The notes beneath the pieces were generated by a model. That model was not told the origin of the DNA, did not search any database, and was given only the letters and a program-made list of their open reading frames with translations. Source: Deltaproteobacteria bacterium (lineage in GTDB: Bacteria > Myxococcota_A > UBA9042 > DTJE01). From it: a stretch of DNA of 6,765 nucleotides. Positions within the stretch are counted from its first letter, which is position 1. The number at the start of each line of letters is the position of its first letter. Location: the NCBI GenBank assembly GCA_016784945.1, contig JADHTP010000175.1, positions 1 through 6,765 on the forward strand, read 5' to 3'. A program made the translations under genes and the position numbers. This document shows positions 1 through 5,781 of the stretch, piece after piece.

Positions 1-171
1 CTCGGTCAGCATCACGGCGCCATCCAGAACGAGAACCCGTCCCAGGGTCCGGTTTTCGAATATCTCGAGTGTCTGGAAGGGGGTTTTCTCCCGAACAACC
101 ACCCGGTCCTTCCGGATGGTGAAGCCGAAGGAACCGTCCTGCAGTTCGGTGAACCACTCCCGGTCAGCCAC
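1..171 (-). CDS. speE: Spermidine synthase-family aminopropyltransferase, N-terminal fragment
   Basis: Partial gene; only the first 57 codons are in the window and the frame runs cleanly off the left edge. The protein starts from GTG and begins with a tryptophan-containing segment (WFTEL, residues 6-10). A beta-strand-rich stretch then leads to TPFQTLEIFEN (30-40) and the family hallmark LGRVLVLDGAVMLTE (43-57), which in spermidine synthases forms the N-terminal beta domain ahead of the Rossmann-like catalytic domain. The known family reaction is transfer of an aminopropyl group from decarboxylated S-adenosylmethionine to putrescine. Some members use agmatine or cadaverine, and the substrate-deciding residues lie outside the window. 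The start overlaps the last 8 bases of pdaD (GTGGCTGA), so the two genes are almost surely co-transcribed and translationally coupled. The visible part shows no damage. Confidence 0.88.
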   Translation of the reverse strand, partial: MADREWFTELQDGSFGFTIRKDRVVVREKTPFQTLEIFENRTLGRVLVLDGAVMLTE

Positions 172-640
172 GGTGCGCCTCGTCGTACAGGGCCACCCCC
201 GCAAAGGCCGCCCCGATGGTCTCCACGCGATGCTCCACCGACGCAGACAGGATCTCTCCCAGAGTGTATTCCCGATATTCCAGGGCCTTTCTCGCCATGG
301 ACCGGGCAATCTTCTCCACGTCCTCGGCAAGGCCCCGGGCGCTGTACTCCATGATCACGCCGGGCAGGGTCCGGTCCTCTGGTATGGCCACGGAGATGGC
401 GGCCGCGATCATCTCCTGGGGTGTGGACGACTCGATGGTGGCATAGGCGATGGGCACGAAGCACCCGGGCTCCAGGGATACGGGCTCCGAGCGAATCACC
501 CCGGGAGGCAGGATCGAGGACACCTTGACGAGGTTCGTGTTCCCGATCCCGGCCTGCAACAGGGACTGGTCGAAGGCGTTGAGCACCGTGTAGCCTTCCG
601 ATGCACCGCTGCACAGAAAGAAATGAGTCGGTCTGGTCAT
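164..640 (-). CDS. pdaD: Pyruvoyl-dependent arginine decarboxylase
   Basis: 158 residues. The family enzyme converts arginine to agmatine and CO2 in the cytoplasm, the first step of the agmatine route to polyamines. It uses a covalently bound pyruvoyl group instead of pyridoxal phosphate. The proenzyme cuts itself at a Ser-Ser bond: here KVSSILPPG places the cut between Ser41 and Ser42, with Ser42 becoming the pyruvoyl group at the start of the alpha chain. Residues I recall as important in the Methanocaldococcus jannaschii enzyme are present at matching places: Asn36 in GIGNTN (Asn47 there) and Glu98 in GVIMEYS (Glu109 there). Other matching blocks are SEGYTVLNAFD (14-24), AAISVAIPED (80-89) and VEHRVETIGAAFAG near the C-terminus. 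Length is close to the archaeal enzyme (about 165). I chose the ATG at 640; an in-frame TTG lies immediately before it (643). A GGTAG-like sequence upstream is only a weak ribosome site. First gene of an operon with speE. Confidence 0.93.
   Translation of the reverse strand: MTRPTHFFLCSGASEGYTVLNAFDQSLLQAGIGNTNLVKVSSILPPGVIRSEPVSLEPGCFVPIAYATIESSTPQEMIAAAISVAIPEDRTLPGVIMEYSARGLAEDVEKIARSMARKALEYREYTLGEILSASVEHRVETIGAAFAGVALYDEAHRG
178..181 (-). promoter_or_regulatory. Ribosome binding site for speE
   Basis: GAGG on the minus strand lies 6 bases before the GTG at 171-169. It sits inside the 3' end of pdaD. It supports the GTG as the real start and the 8-base overlap with pdaD. Confidence 0.6.
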
Positions 641-704
641 CAACGCTACCTACGTCACCCGATCAGGCTACCATGGCTCCGCCTGTCTCTCCTGAAGCCC
701 GGAC

Positions 705-733
705 ATTGTATGTCAGAACCCGCGAATGCGGAA
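705..733 (-). promoter_or_regulatory. Putative sigma-70-type promoter for pdaD-speE
   Basis: Read on the minus strand, TACAAT (705-710; five of six match TATAAT) lies 17 bases downstream of TTCCGC (728-733; three of six match TTGACA). This would give a leader of roughly 55-60 bases before the pdaD ATG. Strand and position suit the operon; the -35 element is weak. Confidence 0.35.
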
Positions 734-759
734 CAGGCGGGACTCGGACGCTGCCGGTC

Positions 760-768
760 TGGTATGGT
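760..768 (+). promoter_or_regulatory. Possible extended -10 promoter for the isocitrate dehydrogenase gene
   Basis: TGG directly precedes TATGGT, fitting the extended -10 form TGnTATnnT, with no recognisable -35 element at the usual distance. It would put transcription start near 775, about 34 bases before the ATG. Four of six bases match TATAAT, so this is only a candidate. I see no operator or other clear signal in the 168-base divergent spacer it shares with pdaD. Confidence 0.2.
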
Positions 769-792
769 GGGTCTGTCTTCCTGGTTGATGGC

Positions 793-798
793 AGGAGG
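793..798 (+). promoter_or_regulatory. Ribosome binding site deciding the start at 809
   Basis: A full AGGAGG lies 10 bases before the ATG at 809. It fixes the start of the dehydrogenase gene. The reading frame stays open far upstream (to 116), but only as antisense of pdaD. Confidence 0.75.
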
Positions 799-808
799 AA
801 CAGAAACG

Positions 809-1849
809 ATGAACGGAAATGACGTCCAGTCGAACCACCTCGTGGCACTCCTGCCCGGGGACGGCATCGGCCCTGAAATTTCCCGGGCGGTTCGAAAGAT
901 CCTGTCGGCGGCCCACGCGCCCGTGGAATTCGACGTCAGGCTCGCCGGCATGACCGCGCTGGAGAGCGGCGACGACCTGCTGCCCGAGTCCACCCTCGAC
1001 GCCATCCGCGAGCATGGCGTGGCCTTGAAGGGGCCCTGCACCACCCCCGTGGGCGAGGGCTTCAGATCGGTGAACGTCCTCATCAGGAAAAGCCTCGACC
1101 TCTACGCGGCGGTTCGGCCCGTGCGCAGCCTGGACGGCGTGCCCACCCGTTACGAGGGCGTGGACCTGGTGGTGGTCCGGGAGAACACCGAGGGCCTGTA
1201 CAGCGGCGTGGAAAACGAGATCACCGATGGGGTGGTCACCACCTTGAAGGTGGCCACGGAAAAGGCCTGCCTGCGCATCGCGCGCTGGGCCTTCGATTTC
1301 ACGAGGCGGCGGGGTCGGAAGAAGGTCACTGTCTTCCACAAGGCCAACATCATGAAGCTCACCGATGGCCTTTTCATCCGGTGTGCGCGGCAGGTCCACG
1401 AAGAAGAGTACCCCGACGTGGAATACGGGGAACTGATCATCGACGCGGGGTGCATGAGGCTGGTGCAGGACCCCACGCGCTTCGACGTCCTGCTCATGGA
1501 AAACCTCTACGGCGACGTGGCCAGCGACCTCTGCGCGGGCATGGTGGGCGGACTGGGTGTGGTCCCCGGCTCCAACATCGGGGAAAAGATCGCGGTCTTC
1601 GAGGCGGTGCACGGCTCGGCGCCGGACATCGCGGGACAGGGTCTGGCCAATCCCATGGCCCTGCTCATGTCCGCCGTGATGATGCTGCATCACCTGGGGG
1701 AGAAGCGGGACGATCCCCGTTGCGATGAGGCCGCCGACCGTATCAAGGCCGCCTATAACAGGGCCATGGCCGATGGTATGAAAACGGGGGATCTGGGCGG
1801 CGACCTGACAACGGACGCCTTCTCCCAGGCCGTGATCGATCGAATGTGA
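809..1849 (+). CDS. NAD-dependent isocitrate dehydrogenase
   Basis: 346 residues, the usual length for the short NAD-type isocitrate/isopropylmalate dehydrogenase family. The known reaction is oxidative decarboxylation of isocitrate to 2-oxoglutarate in the TCA cycle, in the cytoplasm, with Mg or Mn. Motifs seen: GDGIGPE (17-23); the isocitrate-binding block RSVNVLIRKSLDLYAAVRP, with Ser87 and Asn89 where isocitrate dehydrogenases have them, Arg93 and Arg103; RENTEGLYSG, with Arg124 and Tyr131; HKANIMK, with catalytic Lys178; metal-binding Asp212, Asp236 and Asp240 in the IIDAG and NLYGDVASDL blocks. HGSAPDIAG (268-276) has Asp273-Ile274, the pair typical of NAD use; NADP enzymes have Lys-Tyr there. 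The RSVNV segment argues against 3-isopropylmalate or homoisocitrate dehydrogenase, the closest alternatives. The ATG at 809 follows a strong AGGAGG site. The gene stands alone, divergent from pdaD and convergent with the next gene. Confidence 0.9.
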   Translation: MNGNDVQSNHLVALLPGDGIGPEISRAVRKILSAAHAPVEFDVRLAGMTALESGDDLLPESTLDAIREHGVALKGPCTTPVGEGFRSVNVLIRKSLDLYAAVRPVRSLDGVPTRYEGVDLVVVRENTEGLYSGVENEITDGVVTTLKVATEKACLRIARWAFDFTRRRGRKKVTVFHKANIMKLTDGLFIRCARQVHEEEYPDVEYGELIIDAGCMRLVQDPTRFDVLLMENLYGDVASDLCAGMVGGLGVVPGSNIGEKIAVFEAVHGSAPDIAGQGLANPMALLMSAVMMLHHLGEKRDDPRCDEAADRIKAAYNRAMADGMKTGDLGGDLTTDAFSQAVIDRM

Positions 1850-1862
1850 GATCCAGTCCCGA

Positions 1863-3218
1863 TCAGGGAACGTCGATGCGTTGATCCAGGGCGGGGACGT
1901 GGACCCGATAGCCCATGGATTCTTCGATACGACGGCGCATTTCGTCCAGGGACGACGGCTCCCCGTGGACCAGGAACACGGTCCGCTGGCGGCACTCCAG
2001 GCCTCCCACCCAGTCCAGGAGTTCCTGGCGGTCCCCATGGGCGGACAGGAAGTCCACCTGCACCACCTTCGCACGGACTCGCACGTACTGCCCGTGGATC
2101 TTGAGTTCCTCCGCACCGGCCAGCAGAGAGGCTCCACGGGTACCCGGGGCCTGGTATCCCGTGAGCAGGATGGTGTTGTTCTTGTCGGGTGCGAAGCTCC
2201 TGACGTGGTGCAGGATGCGCCCCCCTGTCATCATGCCGCTGGCCGAGATGATCACGGCCGGCCCTTCCATCCGGTTGAGTTGTTTGGATTCCTCCACGGA
2301 GGGCGTGAACCGGGCTGTCCCACAGACCGCACGGCACTGGTCGTCGGTCAAACGGTGGTAGGCGTGATGTTTCCGGTACAGGTCGGTGACGTTGGTGGCC
2401 ATGGGACTGTTCACGTACACCGGGACCCGGGGGACGAGGCCCTTTTCGAAGGCCTGGTGCAGACACCACAGCACGCTCTGGGACCGACCCACGGCGAAGG
2501 CCGGAATGAGCAGGATGCCCCCCTTGGCAACGGTCTCCTTCAGGATGCCCCCGATGGTTGCCACCGGGTCCACGGTGCTGTGCAGGCGATTGCCGTAGGT
2601 GGCCTCCATGACTACCACGTCCGCCGGTGGAAATTCACCTTCCAGGGGCGTCAGCGGGTTGCGGGGACGGCCCACGTCCCCCGAGAACAGGGCTGAGCGG
2701 TCCCGGCCGGTCACCAGCACGGTGGAGGCCCCCAGGATGTGGCCCACCGGGTCGAAACGGAAGGTGAGGCCACCCACGGTCACTTCCTCTCCGAAAGGAA
2801 CCGCCTGGAAACGATTGAGTGAGCGGACCGCCTCCTCCTTCGTGTACAGGGGCAGCGCAGGATCATGCCGTGAGAACCCCTTGCGGTTGGCATACCGCGC
2901 ATCTTCCTCCTGTAGATAGCCGCTGTCGGGCAGCAGGATGCCGCAAAGGTCCCGGGTGGGCTCGGTGCAATAGATCTTCCCCTTGAAACCCTTCTTGATC
3001 AACACGGGGACATACCCGGTGTGATCCAGGTGGGCATGGGTCAACACCACGGCGTCGAGCTGGCGGGGGTCCACCGGCGGCTCATCCCAGTTCTTCCGCC
3101 TGAAGGCCTTGAGGCCCTGGAACAGTCCGCAGTCCACCAGGACCCGCGTATCGCCCTCGCTGACCAGATGCTTGGAGCCCGTAACGGTGCCTGCGGCTCC
3201 CAGGAATTGTATGTCCAT
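1863..3218 (-). CDS. Beta-CASP metallo-beta-lactamase-fold RNA nuclease (CPSF73/YSH1-like)
   Basis: 451 residues, full length for the family, which contains zinc-dependent RNA endo- and exonucleases acting in the cytoplasm. Metallo-beta-lactamase motifs: Asp29 in VLVDCG; HAHLDH (61-66); His160 in PVGHILGA; Asp181 in LFSGDVGR. The beta-CASP insert follows, with motif A at Glu205 (MEATYG), motif B at His338 (after SASGMMTGGR, 325-334) and motif C at His394 (FLSAHGD). The C-terminal part is the RNA-specificity (RMMBL-type) segment. All metal ligands are present, so it should be active; the RNA target cannot be told from sequence. No KH domains as in archaeal FttA are seen. The ATG at 3218 has GAGGGAG (3224-3230) 5 bases upstream, supporting the start. 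Motif A reads EATYG rather than the common ESTYG, a mild variation. The stop lies 13 bases from that of the convergent dehydrogenase gene, leaving no room for an intrinsic terminator between them. Confidence 0.93.
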   Translation of the reverse strand: MDIQFLGAAGTVTGSKHLVSEGDTRVLVDCGLFQGLKAFRRKNWDEPPVDPRQLDAVVLTHAHLDHTGYVPVLIKKGFKGKIYCTEPTRDLCGILLPDSGYLQEEDARYANRKGFSRHDPALPLYTKEEAVRSLNRFQAVPFGEEVTVGGLTFRFDPVGHILGASTVLVTGRDRSALFSGDVGRPRNPLTPLEGEFPPADVVVMEATYGNRLHSTVDPVATIGGILKETVAKGGILLIPAFAVGRSQSVLWCLHQAFEKGLVPRVPVYVNSPMATNVTDLYRKHHAYHRLTDDQCRAVCGTARFTPSVEESKQLNRMEGPAVIISASGMMTGGRILHHVRSFAPDKNNTILLTGYQAPGTRGASLLAGAEELKIHGQYVRVRAKVVQVDFLSAHGDRQELLDWVGGLECRQRTVFLVHGEPSSLDEMRRRIEESMGYRVHVPALDQRIDVP

Positions 3219-3266
3219 ACCGTCTCCCTCGTTTCCAGTGGAAATAATCCCCGGCTCGCGAACGCT

Positions 3267-3296
3267 AGTATACGTTCAAAGGGAACCCGCCGGTAA
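3267..3296 (-). promoter_or_regulatory. Putative sigma-70-type promoter for the beta-CASP nuclease gene
   Basis: On the minus strand TATACT (3267-3272; five of six match TATAAT) is 18 bases downstream of TTACCG (3291-3296; three of six match TTGACA). It sits in the locally A+T-richer part of the 141-base divergent spacer and gives a leader of about 40 bases before the nuclease ATG. Confidence 0.4.
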
Positions 3297-3359
3297 GCCC
3301 GATTCCACCCTGGATCCCCACCCTTTTCCGGAGGGCGCGATTCGGCTACTGTTCATGGG

Positions 3360-3823
3360 GTGGAAACCGACGCAACAGGCGAAAAAGGACACAAGCCCCC
3401 GGCGCGGGAGGGATTCCCGGGGCTGGGCCCGGCGGAACTGGCCGCCCTTGGCCCGTCGGGTGCCCCGGACTGGTCACGCCTGGCCATCAACCTGTCGAAC
3501 CTTCTGTTTCTGGGGCTGCTGGTTGTGCTCTACGCTCGACGTCCGCGGGCCAGTGCGAAGGCCCCGGGAATCGGGCCGAGGATCCTGGGCCTGTCTCTGG
3601 TGGTGGCCGGGCACGTGCTCGCCTTCTGTACCTGGCCGAGGAGGTGGCTGCCGTCGGTTTGTGCCTGCAGAAGGGAACCTTTGCGGCACTGGGGGTTCTG
3701 CTGGCCCATCTCGCCGTGCAGATCCTGAGGATGCGCAACGAGGAACGGATGCTGGCTTCGACCTTTCCAGGGTACGCCGCCTACCGCGGCCGAACCAAGG
3801 CATTCATCCCCGGGATCCTGTGA
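3360..3823 (+). pseudogene. Broken isoprenylcysteine/phospholipid methyltransferase-like membrane protein
   Basis: The gene is readable only as two halves in different frames. The first half starts at GTG 3360 and runs to about 3626. It has a polar N-terminus, a hydrophobic segment at residues 44-58 (NLLFLGLLVVLY) and a second at about 75-90 (ILGLSLVVAGHVLAF). The second half, two frames on from the first, runs from about 3626 to TGA 3821-3823: LYLAEE, a hydrophobic helix (TFAALGVLLAHLAVQIL), then RMRNEERMLASTFPGYAAYRGRTKAFIPGIL. That ending is typical of the ICMT/PEMT-like membrane methyltransferases (EERxL...F..Y..Y). Family members have about 30 more residues between the halves, including the Arg-His-Pro stretch needed for S-adenosylmethionine binding. 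These are absent, which implies a deletion of 3n+1 bases. Left in its first frame the product would end at 3728 in unrelated residues. No strong ribosome site precedes the GTG. A real decay event is likeliest; an assembly error is the alternative. Confidence 0.7.
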
Positions 3824-3908
3824 GGACCCGTTCGCTGTCGCGAGACACGGGCTCAAGCCTTCATCTGCAAGGATTGAGGGGACTCTGGTCGGCCGTTGCG
3901 TGCGGTCC

Positions 3909-5675
3909 CTATTTGATTTCGTGATACCAGAGCGGCAGGGACTGCAGGCCGTCGGAGGTGGCTGCGGCCGCCTCGAAATCGTCGGCGTCGTAGTGGACGT
4001 GATCCCCCGCCGCGGCATCTCCTGCATCGGCGTAGGATCCCTTGAACACCCCGTCCCATTTCCCCGCCGGGTCGTTGACGATGTATTCGTCGTCGGTGTA
4101 GGCCAGGGCCACCAGCACGTGGCCGGGGGGCGTAAAATACCCGTGGATGATGACCGGCTTTCCCTGATCCAGGAGGGCCTTGAAACCGGCCAGCGATCCG
4201 TCCGTATGGGGATGAAGGCGCTGTGGAATGGCCATCTGCTGGGCATACCAGTTGAACACCTCGGCCAGTCCGGCCGGCGTCTGGGCATTGTACTTCCCCC
4301 ACACCTCGGTGATGTCGTCGGGCTCACCTTCCCAACCGAGCCAGGCCAGCACCATGGCGACGCTGGTGTTCTGCGAGGTATCGGACGGGGACAGGGCATT
4401 GGCGCACTGGTTGAAATACGGTACCTCCGGGACACCCTTGGCCGTGTCCCCCTCCACCACCACGGTCCGATGGGTTTCGGCCAGCACGTTGCCCTGCTGG
4501 TCGTACCCCACCGCGCTCAACTCCCACTGACCGGACCAGCTGAAGACATGCACGATGGAAAAGCCGATCCACGACTCGGCACTGGTGGCGATGTGCAAGC
4601 CGTCACCGTAGTAGGCGACCTCCGCGATGGGCCCCGTCACGGTCACGCTCAGGGTGGCCGTCTTCTGGCTGATCGAGCCCGGGCTCACGAACTGCAGCGT
4701 GGCCGGGGGCAGAGGCTCGCACGCGCCGAAAGCGCAGGTTTCGCCGCTGCCGCAGGGGGCGGGCGACGACCAGTCCGTGCAGGGGTCGAAGTCGAACTGA
4801 CCGCAGACCAGGACCGAGGCGTTCAGCCCGCAGGACTTGTGACCGACAATGCACTCGTCCACACATTCGTCGCGGCACTCCCCTTTTGAGCACGTCTGAC
4901 CCCCGAAGCAGGGCCAGGGGTAGGACCACTCGAAGCAGGGGTCCATGTCATGGTCGTCGCAGAGTTGATAGGCGTTCTCTTCCGGGGAGCATCGCCGGTC
5001 CCCCGGCTGGCATTCGTCCGCGCACGTCCACAGGCACTGGCCGCCTGAACAGGTCTCGTTCCCCTCGCAGGAAACGAAGTCCGACCACTCGGTGCAGTCG
5101 TCTTCGTCGTAGTTCCCGCACAACCGGTAGACCACTGAACCGGCGCATTCCCTGGCGCCGCCGACACATTGGTCCTGGCACGCGGTCCCTGGCAGGCACT
5201 CGCCCGAAACGCACACGGTCCCCTGGGGACAGGTCTCGGCCGGGGCCCACTCCAGGCACTCGTCCGGGTCCGTGTCGCCGCATTTCTGGAACCCCCCGGG
5301 GGCACATCGTCTGCCCCCCAGGTTGCACTCGTCTTCGCAGTCTCCGTCGATGCAGTGCCCCGCCACGCAGGTGAGATTCACCGCGCACAGGGTCTGCATG
5401 GACCATCCGAGCACGCCGGTGGCCGGGTCTTTCAGGCACACCTGGTATCCATCGATGTCGGCGGCGCATCGGCGGGAGCCTTCGGGATAACAGGCGCTTC
5501 CAGCCGCGAATTCGTCGGTTGACGGGACGCAGTCCCCGCCTGGGCAGGTCTGGGGATTCACGGTCACGGGGATATCGAAATCTCTTTCTTCTGGCTTAGG
5601 ATCGCCCCCGTCCACGCCGCACGCGGTCACACCCGCGGTCGTGAGCAAGACGATCCACCTGATCAGTCGGTTCAT
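3909..5675 (-). CDS. Cysteine-rich-repeat lipoprotein with C-terminal C39-like (papain-fold) domain, probable pseudo-peptidase
   Basis: 588 residues. A lipoprotein signal peptide is clear: Arg residues at 3 and 6, a short hydrophobic core, then the lipobox VTAC with Cys19 as lipidated residue, so the protein should be exported and membrane-anchored. An acidic linker leads to five cysteine-rich repeats (60-319). An Ig-like beta segment follows (about 325-408), then a C39-type papain-like domain (about 415-565) opening with PEVPYFNQ. In related domains a catalytic Cys comes just before the helix reading NTSxAMVL. Here that place is Ser434 (DTSQNTSVAMVL), while the expected His (GHVLVAL, His519) and the Asn/Asp site (YIVNDPAG, 534-535) remain. 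It is thus probably a binding domain or inactive enzyme. Cys424 lies ten residues upstream and is an unlikely substitute. Function unknown; adhesion or binding at the cell surface is an inference. It lies 106 bases downstream of a GH5 gene but has its own promoter. The ATG at 5675 has only weak purine-rich sequence upstream. Confidence 0.85.
   Translation of the reverse strand: MNRLIRWIVLLTTAGVTACGVDGGDPKPEERDFDIPVTVNPQTCPGGDCVPSTDEFAAGSACYPEGSRRCAADIDGYQVCLKDPATGVLGWSMQTLCAVNLTCVAGHCIDGDCEDECNLGGRRCAPGGFQKCGDTDPDECLEWAPAETCPQGTVCVSGECLPGTACQDQCVGGARECAGSVVYRLCGNYDEDDCTEWSDFVSCEGNETCSGGQCLWTCADECQPGDRRCSPEENAYQLCDDHDMDPCFEWSYPWPCFGGQTCSKGECRDECVDECIVGHKSCGLNASVLVCGQFDFDPCTDWSSPAPCGSGETCAFGACEPLPPATLQFVSPGSISQKTATLSVTVTGPIAEVAYYGDGLHIATSAESWIGFSIVHVFSWSGQWELSAVGYDQQGNVLAETHRTVVVEGDTAKGVPEVPYFNQCANALSPSDTSQNTSVAMVLAWLGWEGEPDDITEVWGKYNAQTPAGLAEVFNWYAQQMAIPQRLHPHTDGSLAGFKALLDQGKPVIIHGYFTPPGHVLVALAYTDDEYIVNDPAGKWDGVFKGSYADAGDAAAGDHVHYDADDFEAAAATSDGLQSLPLWYHEIK
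4719..5498 (-). repeat. Five tandem cysteine-rich protein repeats within the C39-like lipoprotein gene
   Basis: Four complete repeats of about 48-50 residues carry eight cysteines each: residues 113-160, 166-214, 218-267 and 271-319. An earlier degenerate copy (about 60-108) has six. The shared pattern is CxxxC, then (R/K)xC, then a C at the end of a short strand, an acidic Asp-rich turn (DxDxDxC), Glu/Asp-Trp, then C, (E/Q)TC or TVC, and a final GxC. The first copy has lost the Asp-turn cysteine (GVLGW in its place) and one cysteine of the opening pair. At DNA level the copies are diverged, so this is an old protein repeat rather than a recent duplication. Eight cysteines per unit suggest four disulfides in an oxidising compartment, and the Asp-rich turns could bind calcium; both are inferences. 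Confidence 0.85.
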
Positions 5676-5735
5676 ATCAATTTCCGGCTCTCTTCAGAAC
5701 CCATTCGAAACCTTGTCAATCCATTGAATCAGCGG

Positions 5736-5763
5736 ATTCTAGCGACAGTTCTGCGGTTGTCAA
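5736..5763 (-). promoter_or_regulatory. Near-consensus sigma-70 promoter for the lipoprotein gene
   Basis: Minus strand: a perfect TTGACA (5758-5763), a 16-base spacer, then TAGAAT (5736-5741; five of six match TATAAT). Transcription would start near 5729, giving a leader of about 50 bases before the ATG at 5675. A second TTGACA occurs at 5714-5719 but has no credible -10 partner. This is the best promoter match in the window and argues that the lipoprotein is not solely dependent on read-through from the GH5 gene. Confidence 0.6.
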
Positions 5764-5781
5764 GAGAAATCGGCAGGAGTT

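Noticed and set aside
12..614. Minus-strand 200-residue open frame over pdaD and speE
   Set aside because: Out of frame with both recognised proteins; no motif.
720..731. Small inverted repeat CCGC-GAAT-GCGG in the pdaD/dehydrogenase spacer as an operator
   Set aside because: A 4-base-pair stem is expected by chance in such DNA and no second copy was found.
116..808. Upstream open frame that would extend the isocitrate dehydrogenase to 577 residues
   Set aside because: It is antisense to pdaD, has no family-like residues, and the true start has a strong ribosome site at 793-798 followed by the expected N-terminal motif.
713..2137. Long minus-strand open frame of 474 residues across the dehydrogenase gene
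   Set aside because: It is opposite the coding strand of a clear enzyme gene, rich in His/Asp/Val shadow codons, with no recognisable domain; typical of G+C-rich DNA.
1881..2696. Plus-strand open frames (up to 271 residues) opposite the beta-CASP nuclease gene
   Set aside because: Antisense shadows of an intact gene with complete catalytic motifs.
3824..3908. Possible terminator hairpins between the methyltransferase remnant and the lipoprotein gene (TGTC-GCGA-GACA near 3836-3847; GGGAC/GTCCC arms further right)
   Set aside because: Stems are only 4-5 base pairs, one with a loop of about 20 bases, and no T-tract follows on either strand.
3109..3924. Plus-strand 271-residue open frame spanning the methyltransferase remnant
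   Set aside because: It is the one frame of the three that carries neither recognisable half; its sequence is Arg/Pro/Gly-rich low-complexity with no domain.
3900..4889. Plus-strand 329-residue open frame opposite the lipoprotein gene
   Set aside because: Antisense to a gene with signal peptide, repeats and a recognisable C-terminal domain.
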